In this document: piece by piece, positions 25,118 through 34,341 of the stretch | Layout of the letters: each line of letters starts with the position of its first letter | Numbering within the stretch: the first letter of the stretch is position 1 | Assembly: GCA_963816855.1 (NCBI GenBank) | Contig: CAWFMA010000023.1 | Span: 62,001-126,000, forward strand | Source: DASTFP01 sp963816855 | GTDB taxonomy: Bacteria > Verrucomicrobiota > Verrucomicrobiia > Chthoniobacterales > Terrimicrobiaceae | Direction of reading: 5' to 3' | DNA length: 64,000 bases | Position numbers and translations under genes: made by a program | Notes under the pieces: model-generated | Told to the model about the DNA's origin: nothing | The model's database searches: none | Seen by the model: the letters and a program-made list of their open reading frames with translations, nothing else

Positions 25118-26440
25118 ATGAAACCCGCAAATGCGTACTTCTCCCTAATAGAGAAAAAGCTTTCCGCGGATTACGCCGGAATGTTCCGCGAGTCCGGGGG
25201 ATCTCTCAAATACCCCTTTCTGACGCCCGGCAGCGATCAATACGCCGATGTGTTGTGGGATTGGGATTCATGGCTCAGCAACATTGCGCTGAGACAAATC
25301 CTGAGCTTAAGGGGAAGCGCTGGCGAACGCGAGAGAACCAGGCCCTATGAGCAAGGTTGCGTGCTGAACTTTCTTCAGCTGGGTGGGATGGACGGCTGGA
25401 TTCCAATTCTTTCCGGCCGGGACGACTTTCCGAAGCCGGGCCATATTTACGAGGAGAATATGCACAAGCCATGCCTGGCTCAGCATGCCGCATTTCTGGT
25501 CAAGGCCGACGGCGGCGACGCTGGCTGGCTTCGGGAGAAGTTCTACTTCCTCCAAACATTTCTAAACAACTACCGCAATCATCACCGGCATCCTTGCGGG
25601 TTGTTTTTCTGGCAGAATGACTCAGCCATTGGCGTGGATAACGATCCGTGCACTTATTACAGGCCGCCGCGTAGTTCGGGGTCGATTTTTCTAAACGCTC
25701 TGATGTTCAAGGAGCTCGAGGCGGCAGGCTACCTCTGTCATCGGCTCAACCTCGGGGAGATCGCGCAGCACTACGAAAAGGACGCCGCAGAATTGCGGGC
25801 GGCCATCCGGGAACATTGCTGGGATGAACGAGACGGCTTCTTTTACAGTGTCGACTTGAATCTTCTCCCCGTCGAGCGAAGGGCGGCCTTCGGCCTCCAC
25901 CAGGGCATGCCTCGAGATTGGCCGTGCCTGATTCAGCGAATCGGCGTCTGGTCGGGATTTCTAGCGCTGTGGGCGGGCCTTGCTACGGACGAGCAAGCGG
26001 AGAGAATCGTTGCCGGGCACTACCGGGATAAAAGGACATTCAACGCGCCGTTCGGCGTTCGAACTCTTTCGCGTCTGGAAAAGATGTACAACCTCCGCGC
26101 CACCGGCAACCCGTCCTCGTGGCTTGGACCGGTCTGGGGCGTTTCCAACTACCTGGTGTGGCGAGGGTTGGTCAATTACGGTTTTCGCGACGAGGCCGAG
26201 GAACTGGGCGCAAAAACGGTCCAGCTTTTCGGCCGCGATCTCGAACGCTTCGGCGCGCTCCACGAATATTACCAGCCCGAGAACGGCGAGCCGATTTTGA
26301 ACCGGGGCTTCCAGAATTGGAACTACCTCGTGCTCAACATCGTGGAATGGCTCAAGGGAGGGGAGCCTGTTGCGGAGTTCGGAATGCGCGACGCCTCGGC
26401 TGGTCGAGGGTCCAGCCCTCCTTCCGACAGTCCCGGCTAA
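25118..26440 (+). CDS. GH63/trehalase-like glycoside hydrolase (mannosylglycerate-hydrolase type)
   Basis: About 440 residues of an (alpha/alpha)6 toroid. The motifs YPFLTPGSDQYADVLWDWDS, YEQGCVLNFL, NMHKPCLAQHA, GPVWGVSNYLVWRGL and the C-terminal QNWNYLVLNIVEWL match GH63-type mannosylglycerate/glucosylglycerate hydrolases. A Glu in the HEYYQPENGEP stretch is a candidate general base and an Asp in the WDWDS region a candidate acid. There is no signal peptide, so it probably turns over an internal compatible solute or oligosaccharide. ATG 25118 is chosen since the upstream 15 codons are basic and unrelated. Trehalase-like activity is the alternative. Confidence 0.8.
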   Translation: MKPANAYFSLIEKKLSADYAGMFRESGGSLKYPFLTPGSDQYADVLWDWDSWLSNIALRQILSLRGSAGERERTRPYEQGCVLNFLQLGGMDGWIPILSGRDDFPKPGHIYEENMHKPCLAQHAAFLVKADGGDAGWLREKFYFLQTFLNNYRNHHRHPCGLFFWQNDSAIGVDNDPCTYYRPPRSSGSIFLNALMFKELEAAGYLCHRLNLGEIAQHYEKDAAELRAAIREHCWDERDGFFYSVDLNLLPVERRAAFGLHQGMPRDWPCLIQRIGVWSGFLALWAGLATDEQAERIVAGHYRDKRTFNAPFGVRTLSRLEKMYNLRATGNPSSWLGPVWGVSNYLVWRGLVNYGFRDEAEELGAKTVQLFGRDLERFGALHEYYQPENGEPILNRGFQNWNYLVLNIVEWLKGGEPVAEFGMRDASAGRGSSPPSDSPG

Positions 26441-26464
26441 TCAATTGGGCTGAGACTAGGCGCG

Positions 26465-27823
26465 CTAGGCCGCGTTCTTTTTGCGCAACTCTCCAGAATT
26501 CTCGGGTTCGTCGGGGGCCACCGAGGCATCTTCGCTGCCGGCGAACCCGAACATTTCGTTGGAGGCTTCGACCTTGAGATTCTCGACGTCGCGCAATCTG
26601 CGCTGCATCGTGCGGGCCTTGGTGCCTACAGTCTCGATGTCGCTCGTGGCCTGTTGAAGTTTCTTTTGAACTTTCGCCAGAACTTCTCCAAAAGCGTCAA
26701 ATTGGGCCTTGACGGCTCCCAGGACCTGCCAGACTTCGGCGGAACGCTTTTCGATCGCGAGGGTGCGAAAGCCGACTTGAAGGCTGTTCAGCAAGGCAAC
26801 CAGCGTTGTCGGTCCCGCGATGATAATGCGGTGTTCACGCTGGATGAAGTCCGCGAGGCCAGGACGGCGCAGAGCCTCCGCGTAGAGGCCCTCGGTGGGA
26901 AGGAACATCACCCCAAAATCGGTGGTCTGGGGCGGGTTCAGGTATTTTTGCGAGATGTCCCGGGCGTTCGCTTTAATCCTCGTTTCAAGCTGGCCGGCGA
27001 AAATCCTAATCTGCTCCGCATCCTGCCTGTCGATCGCCGCCAGCAGCTTTTCATAGTCTTCCTTGGGAAATTTCGCGTCGATAGGCAGCCAAACCGGCGA
27101 GTCCTCGCCATCGCGCCCCGGCAGCTTTATCGCGAATTCCACGCTTTCCCCATTCTCTCGCGGCTGGACGTTCTTGGCGTATTGCTCGGGGCTCAAGAAT
27201 TGCTCGAGAATGGCGGCGAGCTGAAACTCGCCCCAGCCCCCGCGATTCTTCACATTGCACATCAAAGTTTGCAAACTGCCGACCTCTCCGGCCAGTTTTC
27301 GCATCTCGCCCATGGCCATATGAACCTGGCGAAGATTTTCGCTCACGATTTTGAAAGACTCTCCCAGACGGCGTTCAAGGGTGGTCTGCAGCTTCTCCTC
27401 GACCGTGGAGCGCATCTGCTCGAGCTTCGCGTTGTTGTCCGACTGGATCGCCTCGAGCCGGCTTTCGAGCGTCGCGCGCAACGCCTCGAGTTTGTGCTCG
27501 CTGGTGTCGCTCAGTTGCGCGAGTTGGCGGTCTAGGGCCTCCCTGAGACGGTCCAGAGCCTCGGTGTGCGTCCGAAGAGATTCCCGTGTGCCCTCTGAGA
27601 GCTGACTGATCGCCGCGAAAAGCGACTGGGAAAGTTCCTGGCGGCCAAAAGAATTGTCCCGGCGGATCTCCGCCGGGAGAGATTCCATCTGGCCCCGTAA
27701 CTGCAGAAACCACTCTCCAAGCAAACGGCGCAGAGAACTGCTGGAAATGAGCAAGGCGATCTGCAACGCCGCGATGGCAGCGCCTATAATAGCAACGGTT
27801 TCAATAAAAGCGCTTTCGATCAT
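26465..27823 (-). CDS. rmuC: DNA recombination protein RmuC
   Basis: 452 residues: an N-terminal membrane helix (AIIGAAIAALQIALLISSS), a long coiled coil (about 60-180) and the RmuC nuclease-like domain (RGGWGEFQLAAILEQFL, FAIKLPGRDGEDSPVWLPIDAKFPKEDYEKLL, VMFLPTEGLYAEALRRPGL, IIAGPTTLVALLNSLQVGF). The family limits inversion events during recombination and acts at the membrane on DNA. It converges on the GH63 gene with 24 bp between stops. A Gln/Glu-rich tail ends in KKNAA. Confidence 0.93.
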   Translation of the reverse strand: MIESAFIETVAIIGAAIAALQIALLISSSSLRRLLGEWFLQLRGQMESLPAEIRRDNSFGRQELSQSLFAAISQLSEGTRESLRTHTEALDRLREALDRQLAQLSDTSEHKLEALRATLESRLEAIQSDNNAKLEQMRSTVEEKLQTTLERRLGESFKIVSENLRQVHMAMGEMRKLAGEVGSLQTLMCNVKNRGGWGEFQLAAILEQFLSPEQYAKNVQPRENGESVEFAIKLPGRDGEDSPVWLPIDAKFPKEDYEKLLAAIDRQDAEQIRIFAGQLETRIKANARDISQKYLNPPQTTDFGVMFLPTEGLYAEALRRPGLADFIQREHRIIIAGPTTLVALLNSLQVGFRTLAIEKRSAEVWQVLGAVKAQFDAFGEVLAKVQKKLQQATSDIETVGTKARTMQRRLRDVENLKVEASNEMFGFAGSEDASVAPDEPENSGELRKKNAA

Positions 27824-28318
27824 GGCTTTGGCCGTCCAGGACGGTCTTGCCCAAGAATCTAAACCATGGGATAGGACATTTGCAGGGGGAGAGCCAGAAA
27901 TATTCCCAGGAGCCGGGTCTCGGCGCGATGGCGAGGGTTTGGCGTCCCGAGCCGTTCAAGTTCAAATCGCCGTTTCCCTGACAAACAACCGTTGACAAGC
28001 AGGGCATTCGCAACGATTTTCGCCGCCACGATATGCCAACTAGCCGCTCCCAAGGTACGGAAAAGGCCCGGTCCGCCTTCCGGAGGGGAGAGGAGAGTTC
28101 AAGTCTGCGGCGCACGAAATTAAGACGGGGCGAGGCTCGACCGCACATTGTTTGTGAGAATGCAAAAGACTTGCTGCGCGAAAGCGTTTGGTGGACAAAG
28201 AATCGAGCGGTCTGCAATGCCGGCACCTTTCGAAATCCGGAAGGCCTATTGACCCGCTCTGACGAGATTTGACACCTCCCCCGGCGTTGAATCGGCCCGG
28301 CAGACAAAGAATTGCCCT
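27824..28318. other. Divergent intergenic region, no gene seen
   Basis: Nearly 500 bp between rmuC (minus) and the desaturase (plus) without a supported gene. It must contain both promoters. TTGACA at 28269-28274 matches a -35 box, but no good -10 follows at the proper distance. TTCAAG-type bases near 28098 were checked for a tRNA and do not fold as one. Confidence 0.4.
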
Positions 28319-29470
28319 ATGAAGTTTCCCTGGAAAAAAATTCGCTGGACCAACAGCGTCTTTCTGATCGGAACATTCACGACGACTGTGCTCGGCGTCC
28401 CGGCCTACATTTGGCACCACGGGTTGGAGCCTTTTCAGGTCGCCCTTTTCGTGACGCTCGTGATCGCGACGGGATTGAGCATTACCCTCGGTTACCATCG
28501 GCTTTTTTCACACCTTACCTTCCGAGCCAAATGGCCGGTGAAGTTTTTTACCCTGGTATGTGGGGCTGCGGCCTTCGAGGGGTCGGCGCTCCTCTGGTCG
28601 GCCGACCATCGGCGGCATCACAAATTTACCGACCACGAGGATGATCCTCATGACATTTCGAAGGGGTTTTTCCATGCGCATGTCGGCTGGCTCCTCTTCC
28701 GGATGGGGCCCGAGACGCCGTTGACCTGGGTACGGGATCTCCAAAAGGATCGCCTGGCCGTCTGGCAGCACAAGTATTACCTTCCGTTGGCATTTACCGT
28801 AGGCTTCGGTCTCCCCTTTCTCGCCGGGCTGTTGTGGGGAGGTTGGACGTCCGCCTTGGGCGCGATCCTGATTTCCGGAGCGGCTCGGATCGTTTTTGTG
28901 CATCACATGACGTTCTGTATCAACTCGCTTTGTCATTGGATCGGCAAACAGCCGTATTCGAGCAAGTGCACGGCGCGGGACAGCCTGATCATGGCCTTTT
29001 TCACCTTCGGCGAGGGCTATCATAACTTTCACCATGAGTTTCAGTACGACTATCGGAACGGCGTGAAACCCTGGCAATTCGATCCCACAAAATGGACGAT
29101 CTGGCTGCTGCAAAGAATCGGGCTGGTGGACAAGGTGCGAAAGGTTCCCGAGGAGGTCATCCTGAAAGCCCAGATCGAGGAGCGAAAAAGGCGCTTATCG
29201 GAAACGTTGTCCGCTCGCCAGGCACCGATTTCCGAGTCGCTCTACGCGGCCCTGCACAACGCGCAGGAGAAAATGCACGCAGCGCTTGCTCACTGGGAGG
29301 AACTTCTCGCGGAGTATCGCGTCGCGGCGGAACGGCGCGGCCAGATCTCGCGAAAACATCGCCGGGAGCTGAAGCGCCGGGTAAAGGAGGCGACCGGACG
29401 CCTTCGCGCGGCGTTCAGGGAATGGACGGGCGCGCACGAGCTCATTTATTCCGCGATTCAGACGGCCTGA
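28319..29470 (+). CDS. Acyl-CoA/acyl-lipid fatty-acid desaturase
   Basis: A membrane di-iron desaturase with the three histidine boxes HRLFSH (60-65), HRRHH (97-101) and HNFHH (235-239), and paired membrane helices before each. It inserts a cis double bond, probably delta-9, in saturated acyl chains, keeping the membrane fluid. The core ends near residue 280; the last ~100 residues are a charged coiled-coil extension (QIEERKRRLSETLSAR, EKMHAALAHWEELLAEYRVAAERR) not present in shorter bacterial desaturases. Electron donor genes are not adjacent. The M29 aminopeptidase follows after 44 bp and may share the transcript. Confidence 0.92.
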   Translation: MKFPWKKIRWTNSVFLIGTFTTTVLGVPAYIWHHGLEPFQVALFVTLVIATGLSITLGYHRLFSHLTFRAKWPVKFFTLVCGAAAFEGSALLWSADHRRHHKFTDHEDDPHDISKGFFHAHVGWLLFRMGPETPLTWVRDLQKDRLAVWQHKYYLPLAFTVGFGLPFLAGLLWGGWTSALGAILISGAARIVFVHHMTFCINSLCHWIGKQPYSSKCTARDSLIMAFFTFGEGYHNFHHEFQYDYRNGVKPWQFDPTKWTIWLLQRIGLVDKVRKVPEEVILKAQIEERKRRLSETLSARQAPISESLYAALHNAQEKMHAALAHWEELLAEYRVAAERRGQISRKHRRELKRRVKEATGRLRAAFREWTGAHELIYSAIQTA

Positions 29471-29514
29471 AAAGCGTCCGCGAGGCTGCGTGCCGGAGTC
29501 CTCTCTTCCTCGAA

Positions 29515-30648
29515 ATGTACGATTCCCGTCTTGACCAACTTGCGCAGGTGCTGGTTCGGCATTCGACCAAGCTCCAGAAGGGGGAAAACGCCCTCATCGA
29601 GCTCTTCGACGCGCCCGACGAGATCGGCATAGCGCTCGTCCGCGCTTGCCGGGAAGTAGGTGGAGTGCCCTTCCTTCAGATTCATCACGCCCGGATCTCG
29701 CGCGAGCTGACACTCGGAGCCGAGGAAGGCCAACTGGGCCTGATTAGCGCCGTGGAGCTTGCCCGCATGAAGAAGATGCAGGCCTACATCGCGGTTCGCG
29801 GAAGCCATAACATCACCGAGCTCTCTGACGTTCCGGAGGAAAAAATGCGGCTGGTGGCCGGCGAAATGCGCCCGGTTATGGACAGGAGGATCAATAAGAC
29901 GAAATGGGTTGTGCTTCGTTGGCCCACGCCGGCGATGGCCCAGCAGGCCCAGATGAGCACCGAGGCTTTCGAGGACTACTTTTTTCGTGTTTGCACCCTG
30001 GATTACAGCCGCATGATTCCCGGGATGACGGCGCTTAAGGAACTGATGGACAAGACAGATCGCGTGCAGCTCAAGGGTCCTGGCACGGACCTGTTTTTTT
30101 CGATCAAGGGGATCGGATCGGTCACGTGCGGCGGCGATCGGAACATCCCCGATGGGGAAGTTTTTTCCTGCCCGGTTCGCGATTCGGTGGAGGGCCACCT
30201 CACCTTTAACGCGCCCACAATTTATCAAGGCACAGCGTTCGACAATATTCGCCTGGACTTCGAGAAAGGACGCATCGTCGCGGCGACGGCGAATGATACC
30301 AGGAAGCTCAACGAGATCCTCGATAGCGATGAAGGGGCCCGCTATATCGGGGAATTCTCGATAGCCTTCAACCCCCACATCCTGTATCCGATCCGGGACA
30401 TCCTCTTCGACGAGAAAATCGCCGGTTCGTTCCATTTTACGCCCGGACAAGCTTACGAGACGGCGGGTAACGGCAACAAGAGCCGGATCCATTGGGACAT
30501 GGTAAGTATTCAGCGGCCGGATTACGGAGGTGGCGAAATTTGGTTCGACGGCAAGGTCATCCGGAAGGATGGGAAATTTGTGCCGCCTGAACTGAAAAAG
30601 CTGAATCCCGATCAACTTCTTCGAAGTCGTTCCCGCGCCGGCCGCTAA
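29515..30648 (+). CDS. Aminopeptidase, M29 family
   Basis: 377 residues starting at 29515 (MYDSRLDQLAQVLVRHSTKL), matching AmpS/AmpT-type metalloaminopeptidases: KGENALIELFDAP, YIAVRGSHNITELSDVP, NKTKWVVLRWPTPAMA, GGDRNIPDGEVFSCPVRDSV, YIGEFSIAFNP, and SFHFTPGQAYETAGNGNKS-IHWDMV, which carry the Glu, His and Asp ligands of the two metal ions. It removes N-terminal residues from peptides in the cytoplasm. The same frame is open upstream into the desaturase gene as far as 29092, but that part is antisense-like noise in the desaturase sequence and does not resemble M29. Confidence 0.9.
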   Translation: MYDSRLDQLAQVLVRHSTKLQKGENALIELFDAPDEIGIALVRACREVGGVPFLQIHHARISRELTLGAEEGQLGLISAVELARMKKMQAYIAVRGSHNITELSDVPEEKMRLVAGEMRPVMDRRINKTKWVVLRWPTPAMAQQAQMSTEAFEDYFFRVCTLDYSRMIPGMTALKELMDKTDRVQLKGPGTDLFFSIKGIGSVTCGGDRNIPDGEVFSCPVRDSVEGHLTFNAPTIYQGTAFDNIRLDFEKGRIVAATANDTRKLNEILDSDEGARYIGEFSIAFNPHILYPIRDILFDEKIAGSFHFTPGQAYETAGNGNKSRIHWDMVSIQRPDYGGGEIWFDGKVIRKDGKFVPPELKKLNPDQLLRSRSRAGR

Positions 30649-30681
30649 GCCAGCGATTGCCGAGGCCGCGAGTCGCCGGCC

Positions 30682-32022
30682 TTATCCTGCGGATCTTCCT
30701 CGCTCCGCCTCAAAAAGGGAACGCCAGTGTTCGAGGCGTTCCTTGACGCGCTTTTCCAATCCGTTTTCGGTCGGTTCGTAGTAGATCCGGCCCTCCGGGA
30801 GGTAGGCTTGGGGAACATAACCGCCGGGGTAGTCGTGGCTGTACTTATACCCCTCGCCGTGACCCAGCCGTTTCGCCCCTCGGTAGTGCGTGTCCCGCAA
30901 ATGCGGCGGGACGGCCAGAGTGCGTCCCTCGCGCACTTCGGAGGTCGCTTTCGCAATCGCCATCGTGCACCGGTTGCTCTTCGGCGCGGTGGCGATGTAG
31001 ACCGTCGCGTGAGCGAGAATGAGCTGGGCCTCGGGAAGGCCAACAAACTCCACGGCCTGCTGGGCCGAAGTAGCAACCATGAGCGCGTTGGAGTCTGCCA
31101 TGCCAACGTCTTCGCTGGCGCAAATGATAAGCCGCCTCGCAATAAAACGGATGTCCTCCCCCGCGTGGAGCATTTTCGCGAGCCAATAAAGCGCGGCATC
31201 TGGGTCGGATCCACGCAGGCTCTTGATGAACGCGCTGATCGTGTCGTAGTGCGCATCCCCGTCTGCGTCATAGACGACCGCTTTCTTTTGAATGCTTTCT
31301 TCGATCGTCGGAAGCGTCAAGTGGACCAGGCCGTTCGCATCCGGGGGAGTGGTGCGAGCAGCAATCTCGAGCGCGTTGAGACATTTTCGAGCGTCCCCGT
31401 CGCTCACGGTTGCCAAATGCCTGGCGGCCGAGTCCTCCAAGAGGAGTGACTGGTTCCCCAAACCTCGTTCCTTGTCGGCCATTGCGCGTTTGATCAACTC
31501 GAGAAGGTCTTCAACGGTAAGCGGCTCGAGTTGGAAGATTTGTGACCGCGAAACCAGGGGACTGTTGACGTAAAAAAAAGGATTATGGGTCGTCGCCCCA
31601 ATCAGGCGCAGGAGGCCACTCTCGACATCGGGCAGCAGGACGTCCTGCTGGGCCTTGTTGAAGCGATGAATCTCATCGATGAAAAGAATGGTCTTCTGCT
31701 GCCCGTTTTGCAGACGGACAGCCGCTTGCGCGATGACACGGCGTATATCAGCGACGTTGCCCTCCACCCCGCTCAACCGTTCAAATCTTGAATGCGTCGA
31801 CGTGGCTATGACTTGGGCGAGGCTGGTCTTTCCGACCCCCGGCGGGCCATACAGGATGATCGAGGAAATCCGATCCGCCTCGATCGCCCGCCGGAGCAGT
31901 TTGCCTTCACCAAGGATGCTCCTTTGACCTACAAAATCTTCCAGGCCCCGGGGCCGCATTCGCGTCGCCAGCGGCGCATCGGCGGCCTCGGCCACATGCT
32001 CGTCTTGAAACAAATCCTGCAT
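30682..32022 (-). CDS. rarA: Replication-associated recombination protein A (AAA+ ATPase)
   Basis: 446 residues with Walker A GPPGVGKT (59-66), Walker B TILFIDEIHRF, sensor 1 RLIGATTHNPFF and the RarA C-terminal tetramerisation domain (YDTISAFIKSLRGSDPDAALYWLAKML, then LPEGRIYYEPTENGLEKRVKERLEHWR). It belongs to the clamp-loader-like MgsA/Mgs1/WRNIP1 family, which acts at stalled forks. It is divergent from uspA (140 bp between) and converges on the M29 gene with 33 bp between the stops. Confidence 0.95.
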   Translation of the reverse strand: MQDLFQDEHVAEAADAPLATRMRPRGLEDFVGQRSILGEGKLLRRAIEADRISSIILYGPPGVGKTSLAQVIATSTHSRFERLSGVEGNVADIRRVIAQAAVRLQNGQQKTILFIDEIHRFNKAQQDVLLPDVESGLLRLIGATTHNPFFYVNSPLVSRSQIFQLEPLTVEDLLELIKRAMADKERGLGNQSLLLEDSAARHLATVSDGDARKCLNALEIAARTTPPDANGLVHLTLPTIEESIQKKAVVYDADGDAHYDTISAFIKSLRGSDPDAALYWLAKMLHAGEDIRFIARRLIICASEDVGMADSNALMVATSAQQAVEFVGLPEAQLILAHATVYIATAPKSNRCTMAIAKATSEVREGRTLAVPPHLRDTHYRGAKRLGHGEGYKYSHDYPGGYVPQAYLPEGRIYYEPTENGLEKRVKERLEHWRSLFEAERGRSAG

Positions 32023-32162
32023 TCCCCACCTATCGCATGGTCATGGTCGCCGCGCCGTCTTCACGTTGCTGCCAAAAGACGGCGCAAAATTTTTCCCGGG
32101 TTCGCATTTGGGTATTGCCTCCCGCGCCGGGTAGCCGCGAAATTGTTATCGCCCGAACGGTC

Positions 32163-32626
32163 ATGAAAACTCTGCTTGTTCCAGTCGATCTCAGTGACGC
32201 CTCGACGCCGGTCGTCGACAAGGCTGCCGAGCTTGCCCAACAATTGGCTGCGAGGGTCATACTCTTGCACATTGTCGAGCCCGTGGCCACCTACGTTCCG
32301 GTAGGGGCGACGATGGACGTTATCGCGGCCGCTCCCCCGATTCTGGAGACCGCGGAAAGCCTGTCGACGCCGGACAACCGGCTGAAGGCCTTTGCGGAAC
32401 GGTTCGTTGCGGTGGGAGTGCAATCGGAGATCGTGACGCTCGTCGGGCTCGCCGTTGACGATATCGTCGAACAGGCGTGAAACACCATGCGGACTATATC
32501 ATTCTCGGTTCGCACGGGCATGGCGCACTTTACCACCTTTTCAGTGGGAGCGTGGTCACCGGCATCTTGAAGCGCACGCCGTGTCCGGTGATCATCGTGC
32601 CGTCGAGCTCGGGGGGTGCCCGCTAG
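32163..32626 (+). pseudogene. Universal stress protein (UspA family), frameshifted
   Basis: The frame from 32163 reads as UspA (MKTLLVPVDLSDASTPVVDKAAELAQQLAARVILLHIVEP ... VDDIVEQA) and hits a TGA at 32478-32480. The missing end is read one base earlier, from GTG 32477: KHHADYIILGSHGHGALYHL, then GSVVTGILKRTPCPVIIVPS, to TAG 32624-32626. This end holds the ATP-binding GxxGxG-9x-GS motif. A single missing base near 32471-32478 restores a normal ~154-residue protein, so it is either a sequence indel error or a recent mutation. The last stop shares the palindrome CTAG with the tyrS stop on the other strand. Confidence 0.82.
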
Positions 32627-33792
32627 ATTCGCACCGCGCGGGTCTTGTCGAGCTTAAGGATTCCCGGCCCAGCCGGCAAAATGACCTTGGGATCGACGAC
32701 TTTCTCGCCTCCGAACTGGACACTGCCTCCCTCAATCAAGCGGCGAGCATCGCTTCGCGATTTGGTGATGCCGAAGCAGGTTTCGTAGGCCTGCACGACG
32801 ACGCTCAGCAAGTCGCGCCCTGCCACGGCGGGCGTGAAGTGCGGAAGTTCGGAATGCTCGAGGTCTTTTCGGCTGAAGCGGCGCTCGAATTCCTCGAGGG
32901 CTTCTTTCGCTTTCTCTGCCGAGTGAAAGCGGGCCGTAATACGCCGGGCAAGCGACTTTTTCGCTTCCATTGGATGAATCCCCTGCGGCATGGTCTCGTG
33001 CAGCAGCACTTCGCAGAATCTCGGCATCAAGTCGTCACCGATGCTCATCAGCTTGCCGAACATTTCCGTCGGGCTGTCGTTCAGCGCCACGTAATTACCG
33101 AGGCTTTTGCTCATTTTTTGCTTTCCGTCAAGGCCCTCCAAGATGGGCATGACCATGGCGATTTGCTGCGCCATTCCCTCCTCGCGCTGCAGGTCACGGC
33201 CCACCATGATGTTAAAGAGCTGATCTGTTCCACCAAGCTCGACGTCAGCACGCGTCATGACGGAATCCCACCCCTGCATGATCGGATACTGGATCTCATG
33301 GGCCCGAATCGGCCGGCTGCGGTCTAACCGGTCGCGAAAGTCCTCTCGCACGAGCATTTGCTGAAGAGTCACGCGGCTGTTCAGCCTGATGACTTGCTCA
33401 AAGCGCATCGGCTTGAACCATTCGCCGTTGAAAACCACCGTGGCGCGTTCGCGGCTCAAAATCTTGAAGGCCTGTTCCTGGTAACTGCGGGCATTCTCGA
33501 GGACTTGCTCGTGGCTCAACTGGGGTCGCGTCACCGAGCGGCCGCTCGGATCGCCGATCATTGCGGTAAAATCGCCAATAATCAAAATGGCTTCGTGGCC
33601 CAGATCCTGAAAATCTCGCAGCTTGCTGAGCACCACACTGTGACCGAGATGGATGTCCGGGGCCGTCGGGTCGACTCCCAGCTTTACCCGAAGCGGCTTG
33701 GCCGCGGCGAGCTTGGCGCGCAGTTCTTCCTCTTTGAAAATCTTTTCGCAGCCACGGCAAAGGTAAGCCACTTCGTCATCGGGTGAATGCAT
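32623..33792 (-). CDS. tyrS: Tyrosine--tRNA ligase
   Basis: 389-residue class I synthetase with HIGH-type motif HLGH (48-51), the tyrosine pocket segment DPTAPDIHLGHSVVLSKLRD, KMSKS (226-230) and a C-terminal S4-like RNA-binding domain (RSDARRLIEGGSVQFGGEKV). The DPTAPDIHLGH form belongs to the longer-insert TyrRS clade. It charges tRNA-Tyr. It lies 3 bp downstream of a secreted hypothetical and probably in one transcript with the large TPR gene, an odd pairing. Its stop overlaps the uspA stop in a shared CTAG. Confidence 0.96.
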   Translation of the reverse strand: MHSPDDEVAYLCRGCEKIFKEEELRAKLAAAKPLRVKLGVDPTAPDIHLGHSVVLSKLRDFQDLGHEAILIIGDFTAMIGDPSGRSVTRPQLSHEQVLENARSYQEQAFKILSRERATVVFNGEWFKPMRFEQVIRLNSRVTLQQMLVREDFRDRLDRSRPIRAHEIQYPIMQGWDSVMTRADVELGGTDQLFNIMVGRDLQREEGMAQQIAMVMPILEGLDGKQKMSKSLGNYVALNDSPTEMFGKLMSIGDDLMPRFCEVLLHETMPQGIHPMEAKKSLARRITARFHSAEKAKEALEEFERRFSRKDLEHSELPHFTPAVAGRDLLSVVVQAYETCFGITKSRSDARRLIEGGSVQFGGEKVVDPKVILPAGPGILKLDKTRAVRI

Positions 33793-33795
33793 CTC

Positions 33796-34332
33796 TCAGC
33801 GGTTTTTGTTCAAGATCTCCCGGACTTGCTCGATGGTCATGTTCTTGTCGATCTTGTCGCTGAACTGATTCACGGATCCCTGTGCTTTGCCCCGGGCCGG
33901 GTAGGCGGAGGTCTTCACGGGCTCTTCGCGTTTCGCAGCCTTCTTCCCGCCTTGAAAGAAACCCTGGGTGGGCGCCGGCTCCACGGGGATCTTGGTGCCC
34001 GCGTTCGCCACCAAAGACTTCGACCAAACGCTCGCCTTGCCGGAATCATAGACCAATTTTCCGAGCCATGGGTTCTTGACTCCAAGGAAGGAGCGCACGT
34101 TGCGATACCCTTCGACCGTGACTTTCGGTTCGTAAACGAACTTGCGCGACGAGTTGGCCGGCTTCTTGTCGAGCAGGAAGCCGCCTCCGCCTTCAAATTT
34201 CTTGCCGTTCATGGCGTTGAGCAACGACATGTCGGGTTTCGCGGTGACGCGATCCAGCAGTTTCTTGTCTGCCTGCTGGGCAAAACAGCAGACGGCCGTG
34301 AGAATCCAAATGAGAAGCGTGCCGGCGCGCAT
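33796..34332 (-). CDS. Secreted hypothetical protein
   Basis: 178 residues with a signal peptide (MRAGTLLIWILTAVCCFA). The mature part includes MNGKKFEGGGGFLLDKKP, a small beta-like region (FVYEPKVTVEGYRNVRSFLGV, NPWLGKLVYDSGKASVW) and a low-complexity basic stretch before a C-terminal helix (NMTIEQVREILNKNR). No known family was recognised. It lies 9 bp after the TPR gene and 3 bp before tyrS on the same strand, so cotranscription is likely. Confidence 0.7.
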   Translation of the reverse strand: MRAGTLLIWILTAVCCFAQQADKKLLDRVTAKPDMSLLNAMNGKKFEGGGGFLLDKKPANSSRKFVYEPKVTVEGYRNVRSFLGVKNPWLGKLVYDSGKASVWSKSLVANAGTKIPVEPAPTQGFFQGGKKAAKREEPVKTSAYPARGKAQGSVNQFSDKIDKNMTIEQVREILNKNR

Positions 34333-34341
34333 CGGCGCAGA

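Noticed and set aside
28090..28130. A tRNA suggested by GTTCAAGTC-like bases
   Set aside because: The T arm does not pair, and no acceptor or anticodon arm could be built.
29092..29514. Upstream extension of the M29 aminopeptidase
   Set aside because: It lies inside the desaturase in another frame and has no M29 similarity; the conserved start is at 29515.
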